Source of the DNA: Bolinopsis microptera
Taxonomy: Eukaryota; Ctenophora; Tentaculata; Lobata; Bolinopsidae
Length of the DNA: 64,000 bases
NCBI RefSeq assembly: GCF_026151205.1
Contig: NC_087079.1
Span: 12,080,635 to 12,144,634 of the forward strand
Direction of reading: 5' to 3'
How positions within the stretch are numbered: the stretch's first letter is position 1; each line of letters begins with the position of its first letter. Made by a program: the position numbers and the translations under genes. The notes under the pieces were generated by a model. The model was not told where the DNA came from and did no database searches. It was given only the letters and a program-made list of their open reading frames with translations. This document shows, piece by piece, positions 57,660-64,000 of this stretch.

Positions 57660-58180
57660 TATCTACAATATATTAATAATCATTAGTTATAAACTGTCCG
57701 TTTTATGACAGAACCATGTGTACGTTTAGTCAGGCATATCTCTGTGTTGTAATAAAAATCAATTTTGATTTATTCAAGCGAACAATATTACATTGGAGAT
57801 GGCCAAGTTATAATATTAACAAGGCTACTGAAGGTGAAGACATATAAGATAAAAACGTTAATTATATAGTAGTATAAAATTAATTAGCAGGATTGTACAC
57901 GGCGTCTGTAGTAATATAAAGTAGTTTGTAGTAGTGTTATACTGTCTAATGTATATCATACTCATTTGTCAAAGTTATTTGCTCTAGCACAAAGCAGATT
58001 TACTGTGCAATGCAGTAATATTTTAAATATGATAATAATTATCATAAATACTTCTGACACTGATAGTTGTACATTAGGGTTCACGCGCGCGGCGTATGGT
58101 TGATAGTCAACGTGGGAGGAATTGGTTATCACTGACCAGATATCGTATAAATAGTGAACTATACTAAAATCTCAACATTA
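57660..58180. other. No recognised feature
   Basis: AT-rich spacer. Confidence 0.5.
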
Positions 58181-59906
58181 TATATATGGACACGTTCATT
58201 TGAGTTTGAGGATATTGGTAAACAAAAATAATAGCGTTTTTGACGATAGTGGCTTAATTTTGACATCTATTAACCTAGCACGTTCAGAAGTTCTGAACAT
58301 TAGCCACGTAACCCATACTCCCATATGCACCGCTCAGAAAGAAAATCTATTGTTGTTAGGCACTATAATGTTTCAAATGTCACATTTTGTGTGACTTAGT
58401 TAACTGCATTTGTCTAATTATCATTCCTTGGTCTGAAATATAGTAAATTAGGTCAATCTAACAATTATGATACAACATTGGTTAATGGGCACGGATCGAA
58501 CGGTTACAAGGCAATATTTAGGTAACTTTGTCACACTCATGATACCATACCTCTATTCTACTGTGAGGTGTCCTAAAAACCCTTTCAACTCATTATTTGA
58601 TGGTTGCTCTACCAATCATAGCCCTAAAATATGTTGTTTTGAATAGTTAGCTAATACAGGCACTTGGTTATTGGGAAATGAGGTTAATTCTGTCACAATA
58701 TATTAAATTTAAAATTTTGGGCGAATTATTTATATCTGATTTTGGTTTGAAAGGCGGGAAAATTTTATATGATGACAATGTAATTGATGCAAGTTAAGAT
58801 CAGTTGATGTTTACATTGTCACAAAAAATTATACGAAATCGTAAATAGATTAAAAACAATGATTATAGAATGAAATAGTCTCTAATAATAACTCTTATAA
58901 AGTTATAATAACTGATGTGACAAAGTAAACATGTCTTGCCCCTATTTTGAAGATCTATATTCTATACCTCTATTAGAATATTGTCCAGAACATCAGAGCT
59001 TAAGTTTAACAATTTTAGGTTAAATTTGTCAAAGTCACTAAAAATGTGACAAAATTAACTTTTCATGCCCCAAAAATTTCAAGATAGTGTGTAAAAATTA
59101 GCATAGGCTGCTTTATTACCTATATAAACCAATCCAAACTACAAAAAAATATATGTTAATGTGATGGAGATTACCTAACTCTTATAATAACTGATGTGAC
59201 AAATTAAACATGTCTTGCCCCTATTTTGAAGATCTATAACTCTATTAGAATTCAATATTCTTTCAGAAACGGTTGGAAGAATATTGTCCAGAACATAAGA
59301 GCTCAATTTAAAAAATTTAGATTAATTTGTCAAAGACATTGAAAATGTGACAAAATTAACTTTTTCTGCCCCAACAGTATCAAGATAGTGTGTTAAAATT
59401 GGCATAGGATTTATTACAGGTATATTAAAGTATTAATCGATCCAAACTACGAAAAATATCTTTTAATCTGATGACGATTACCTAACTCTTATAATAACTG
59501 ATGTGACAAAGTAAACATGTCTTGCCCCTATTTTGAAGAACTATACCTCTATTAGAATACTATGTAACCTTATCATCAAAAAAATTTCGATAAACTAGTT
59601 ATTTTGCCAGCAAGGAGCTAACAGAGTTATAATAATTTTTTGTGACGAAATTACCCTATTTTTGACCATGTAGCGGTAGTTTAATTGTGACACTGTTAAC
59701 ATATTACCACCTGATAATGATTTATGTGACTGGTGCATGGTACTAGCAGTGTTGTTTGATCCATAGTACGTATAATATAAGGGGTTTAAGCTGGTATATC
59801 ATTATTTGTTCAATTTCACACATGTTCAGATATCATCAAGATTATGTGACAAAATAAGCTTGGTTGTGCCTTCTGTGTTTTAGTTCCTTACGACTATATG
59901 ATATAA

Positions 59907-60543
59907 CTAGTGTAACCCGGCCTACGGCCGGGATTTCACTGCCGCAGTTAAAAAGGGTAGGAGTAATTACCCGCCGAGTCAAAACCCGGATTAGGCGAGC
60001 AATTGTATTCGGAGTGCCCTCACGTATCCAATAGTATGCTTAAAAGATAGTAATTCTTAATCAATAATCAATAGAAATTAACCCTTAACACCATGCACCA
60101 CACCAGCCTATCATATTTGTGAACATGCATTACATTGTCGTATGAAAGTATGAACTCTCTCTACAGTCCAAACAGACCGTTTGAGCACTCCCTCCCCTAA
60201 TAAGTTTATAGTATTATATGACCATGTAATATATACGCCATGTAATATATACGCTACATATGCAGAGAGAGAGAGAGAGCTAGCCCCGTAACTCTTGCCG
60301 TTCTTCTCAAGCCATTTTATGTAACATATTTTGTGGTACAAAACCATCAATTAAACCACTTACCACCGGCCGATTTTTATAAAATTTGCTTATTGGCTTC
60401 GTCAGAGTTTTGTCGGCACTATACCGAAAAAACCAGTCCCGTAACTATTACCGTTTTTTTTGTATAACCGTTCGGAAATTACACACAGACACACACACAG
60501 ACACACACACAGACACACACACATTCTGGTGTTATTAAGTTGA
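59907..60543 (-). mobile_element. Non-autonomous Helitron, minus orientation
   Basis: On the minus strand it starts TCAACTTAATAACACCAGAA after an A (at 60544 on the + strand, T) and ends CCCGGCCGTAGGCCGGG, then TTACACTAG, before a T. A GC hairpin about 10 nt before a terminal CTAG, a TC start and an A/T insertion site are the full set of Helitron marks. It sits inside the 38-bp-TIR transposon. Confidence 0.85.
60475..60525. repeat. ACAC/ACAG microsatellite
   Basis: (ACACACACAG)n near the 5' end of the minus-strand Helitron; the sister copy has (GT)n at 61038-61061. Confidence 0.9.
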
Positions 60544-61017
60544 TAACAATTCCCAGCACTTCCAGGCCATCAAATAAACTTACACTACTCAGCATTGCTT
60601 ATCAGGGTGCCCTAAACATTCATCACATATTTTCTTTAATGTGTGACAGAGTAAACCTGAATGCACCATATAACGAAAAAAGTCGTCAAATATGTAGGTA
60701 ATGGTCATATGTACCCATCCAATCAACTGGACACTCAAAAATTTGGTCAAAAACGGCAGCAAGGGGTCCATATTTACTCCGTCACATGTTTATAGTGTGA
60801 CAATGTAACCATTTCCGTGCCGGCCGTATTTAAGCGATATCTTATCACCTGATTAAGATATCGTTATGTGACAAAGTTAGCCTAGAGGATGAGACGATTA
60901 TCCTAACCATCAAGGGTTTAAGTAGTTCAATAGTGTGACAAAGTCAACTACACTGTGCCTTTTAATAGGGTCACTTATATTTACCAATATCCTCAAACTC
61001 AAATGAACGTGTCCATA

Positions 61018-61725
61018 TCAACTTAATAACACCAGAATGTGTGTGTGTGTGTGTGTGTGTGTCTGATCGTTCGTGTGTAATTTCCGAACGGTTATACAAA
61101 GAAAATGGTAAGAGTTACGGGACTGGTTTTTTCGGTATAGTGTCGACAAAACTCTGACGAAGCCCATATGCAATTTTTTTTTAAATCGGCCAGCGGTAAG
61201 TGGCTTAATTGATAGTTTTGTACTATAAATGCAACATTATGGAGTGAGCCACTAAAATGGCTCACTTTCTCTTCCTATTCGCTCTCTTTTCTATTACTGC
61301 ACTGTAGATTGTAGCTTTGGTAATTAGGTTAGCTCCGCAAGTGATATTAGGAGAATAGGGCACTGATTGCGGTCTGTTTAAACTGTACAGACAGTTCATA
61401 CTTTCATACGACAATGTTTATGCGTGTAATACTATCAGCTTATTAGGAGGGGGGGGGGAGCCACTCATTGCGGTCTGTTTGTTTACTTTCATACGACAAT
61501 GTAATGCATGTTTTCAAATATAAGGCGGGTGTGGTGCGGAGTTAATAAGGGTTAATTTCTAAAACGATTTGAATCGGTTTAAGACGGGAGTGATGAGGTG
61601 TAATAGTCGTGGTACAGATACTATTGGATACGTGAGGGAACTCCAAATAGAATTGCTCGCCTAATGCGGGCTTTGACTCAGCGGGTAATTACTCCTACCC
61701 TTTTTAACTGCGGCAGTTACACTAG
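61018..61725 (+). mobile_element. Non-autonomous Helitron, plus orientation
   Basis: Same family as 59907-60543: starts TCAACTTAATAACACCAGAA after A (61017) and ends AACTGCGGCAGTTACACTAG before T (61726). The terminal hairpin is the shorter AACTGC/GCAGTT; the CCCGGCC hairpin of the sister copy is absent. Inserted at the edge of the 38-bp TIR. Confidence 0.85.
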
Positions 61726-61854
61726 TATATATATATTCCTGAACGGAACCTTAACCCCTCGGTTTCATATGCAATGAAATAAGATGTATTCACTGCCCCG
61801 GTTTCAATCATAGTAATAATACATGGTTCTGACGAAACTAACCGATATCAGTTA

Positions 61855-61926
61855 TCTGGTAACCAGGTAACCAGGTAACCAGGTAACCAGGTAACCAGGT
61901 AACCAGGTAACCAGGTAACCAGGTAA
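61855..61926. repeat. 9-bp repeat AACCAGGT(A)
   Basis: Eight or so units of GGTAACCA; the same repeat reappears at 63953-64000. Confidence 0.9.
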
Positions 61927-62033
61927 TACTGATGAAGACATGATGAAAATTACAATTACTAATTGTAATAGCAACTCATTATCCAATGCGTCTGTTATTT
62001 TGATGCTGTCTGCAGTAAATATCACATTAACCT

Positions 62034-62146
62034 CACGTGACGTGACAGTGATTTGTACGCTTGATCGGTCACGTGACGTGACAGTGATTTGTACGCTTGA
62101 TCGGTCACGTGACGTGACTGTGATTTGTACGCTTGATCGGTCAAGT
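62034..62146. repeat. 35-bp repeat CACGTGACGTGACAGTGATT
   Basis: Three units ending TGTACGCTTGATCGGT. Confidence 0.9.
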
Positions 62147-62149
62147 CTT

Positions 62150-62900
62150 CAAACTGGGGTATTTAGCTAGAACAAATTCCACGATCTCGTGTCAAACTCA
62201 ATACCAAACTTACTTGTGTTGAAAATTTCTGATGTTTTATGACTCGAGCAAGGAATCCCTATTAAGGACACAATGTAAACTAGATAATTATAGAACTTTC
62301 ATTATCCAGTAATTATATCTTCTCCTTACTCGAGCTAGAATAGAGAACATCAACATTATCGAACACATGAATTATTTGTTATTAAATAATGAATATCACT
62401 CATTGATATTCAACAACAACATAATGATTATACGGCTACAACTACATGATACTCATGGACTCCCTAGTTTTATTAGGGATAAGGGCGGTAGATGAGCGCG
62501 TCCCGTATCCTAGCCTCATACTGATAGTACGGTACACAGGGCAGTGAAAGCAGTATTAATGACATTCTCACTTTTCAGAACTAAGTGCCTAATATAATTA
62601 AGATAGAACATCTAAACAGTTTTATTCCTATTCCATATGATCGAGGATAGTCAGGGCTACAAAACCTGACCAAGTTTAGCTCAATCCAGTACTGGGCGTT
62701 CGAGATATGAGGTTAAATATACCAAAAATAGAGGTTTTCTGGTGTGACATCATTGTAAATTATTTGGAGTATAACCTCAATATCTCACAAACTATACATT
62801 TGTGGTCTTTCTGAGTTACACTATCTGTTTCCTCTGGCAATTTCGGTTCAGAGTCAATTAAGTTTGAAACAAAATCTCAGTATATGTGAAAGGACTGAGG
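62150..62900. other. No recognised feature
   Basis: AT-rich sequence, no supported exon. Confidence 0.5.
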
Positions 62901-62904
62901 ATAT

Positions 62905-63122
62905 CAAGTTTGTAAAAGCGCGCGCGCGCGCGCGCGCGCACACACATATAATGACCTCATATCTTCCACATTTAATGATTTTTTATAGAAATTCTTTCAC
63001 CATCCTGTAGCACTCATGTGCTGAGTAGGATAGCATTCAAATCATGTCTTTAAAAGCTTTAGATAGATACTGAGGGAGAAAATTCATGTTTGTAAAAGCG
63101 CGCGCGCGCGCGCGCGCGCGCA
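62905..63122. repeat. Paired (CG)n microsatellites
   Basis: Two runs of about 20-25 bp of alternating G and C at 62919-62939 and 63099-63121. Each is preceded by the same phrase GTTTGTAAAAG, so the second is a copy of the first, about 180 bp apart. Alternating CG can adopt Z-DNA. Confidence 0.85.
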
Positions 63123-63840
63123 TGGCCCAGACTATATCAATGGACGGCCACGGGAGGATAAAAGTACTTTCATACACACCAGCATGCTCATTGATGGCTT
63201 AAAATGAAGCTAAGACATACTCCTATCAGATCCACCATAAGTTAGATACCATAATAATCATTAAATGTGTCTAAAATGAGGAAGCTTTGACAAGTGCGAG
63301 TGGTTTTGGCAAATTTTGGTATAAAATGGGCCCTGAGATCATATTTTTCTCATTAAAATCACATATATATCACGAATATTTATGTGTGTTGGGTGTATCC
63401 TCATTGGTATCAACCATTTCAATCATCTAGAGCAGCTTTCCTGATTCTTTATCTCATGAAAATGGGCAAAAAAGCTCATAAATAGTCCAAAATCGGTCAT
63501 TTTCGCCGCTTTAATAACCTCATTCCTGGCACCCAGAACACTTTGGGTACTCAAAACATAATTTTTCGGATACCTCAGACCCCTAACTAGCACATGGAGC
63601 CAGAAAGAACAGCATGTAGGGACTTCTAAATTTCCATGGTTGAGAACCCAATGTCACACTATTCGTTCATTAATCCTGCTTTCACTGAAGGTAGTAATTA
63701 ACTCTGGGCCACCCTCTATATTCTGATCTCCATCCTGGAGGTCTATATGTCCCAAGTTTGCTCCCTAAACCAAAACCAAACCTGGTACTACCGCCCCTAT
63801 CCCTAAGAAACTAGTGATTCCAATAATCTCACTAAATAGC
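63123..63840. other. No recognised feature
   Basis: No supported exon or repeat. Confidence 0.45.
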
Positions 63841-63841
63841 T

Positions 63842-63955
63842 AACAACAACATTGCACGACTACACATGATACTCACTGTATCATAGATGTCTGATAACAA
63901 CAACATTGCACGACTACACACGATACTCACTGTATCATAGCTTAGATGTATGATA
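63842..63955. repeat. Tandem duplication of about 55 bp
   Basis: AACAACAACATTGCACGACT and the following GATACTCACTGTATCATAG occur twice. Confidence 0.85.
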
Positions 63956-64000
63956 ACCAGGTAACCAGGTAACCAGGTAGCCAGGTAACCAGGTAACCAG
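63953..64000. repeat. AACCAGGT repeat at the window edge
   Basis: Continues past the window end; same unit as 61855-61926. Confidence 0.9.

Larger units (their letters stand above)
58185..61017. mobile_element. TIR transposon with 38-bp ends and TGTGACAAA motifs
   Basis: Left end TATGGACACGTTCATTTGAG plus 18 bp is matched perfectly in reverse at the right end. A Helitron (59907-60543) interrupts it, leaving about 2.2 kb of its own sequence. The interior repeats TGTGACAAAGTAAAC or close variants roughly 15-20 times. It includes two or three diverged direct repeats of about 300 bp carrying ATGTCTTGCCCCTATTTTGA (58932, 59207, 59517). No coding region. The right tip is covered by a second Helitron. 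Confidence 0.8.

Noticed and set aside
59907-61725. A single 1.8 kb fold-back transposon
   Set aside because: Each arm has complete Helitron termini and its own A/T insertion site, and the middle part belongs to the 58185-61017 element.

Overview
The window is animal (metazoan) genomic DNA: AT-rich, with genes split into small exons by GT-AG introns, a selenocysteine-type thioredoxin reductase, a homeobox gene, a secreted PAN/apple-like protein, and a dense mix of LINE, Penelope, gypsy, Helitron and TIR elements with many minisatellites. That combination suggests a marine invertebrate, possibly a cnidarian, sponge or similar lineage. I cannot name the species, and nothing here looks bacterial.

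Layout. 0-2.5 kb: decayed Ty3/gypsy integrase and GC-rich repeat. 4-5.2 kb: a possible + strand gene start (two exons) and, on the minus strand, the last exon of a Thr/Pro-stalked membrane protein. 6.2-8.2 kb: first copy of a 2 kb TIR element. 9-14.2 kb: hairpins, MITEs, a LINE tail, a tRNA-derived SINE and a short Helitron. 14.2-19.4 kb: a decayed CR1-like LINE whose first ORF fuses an AlkB-type dioxygenase domain to an SGNH esterase, and whose second ORF carries a PHD finger, APE endonuclease and RT. 23.1-32.5 kb (+): a complete five-exon homeobox gene of 193 codons with an N-terminal Eh1 (Groucho-binding) motif; its introns hold the second copy of the 2 kb element, a palindrome and a further TIR element.

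34.0-55.9 kb (minus): the last six exons of thioredoxin reductase, ending in Cys-TGA-Ser-stop, so the TGA is read as selenocysteine. It converges on the homeobox gene. Its two largest introns hold nearly everything between 34 and 54 kb: a split TTCTAATGCAG minisatellite, two unrelated Penelope-type RTs, nested transposons with long G-run termini, a 1.4 kb fold-back, and a small + strand secreted-protein gene (52.8-53.6 kb). 57-64 kb: an array of about 20 palindromic TGACGTCA sites, a 38-bp-TIR transposon full of a TGTGACAAA motif, two oppositely oriented Helitrons, and minisatellites.

The strongest individual observations are the AlkB-SGNH LINE, the selenoprotein end of the thioredoxin reductase, the atypical Eh1 homeodomain protein, and the two TIR elements saturated with one short motif. 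Multi-exon models were built by hand from splice sites and reading-frame continuity; they need transcript support.
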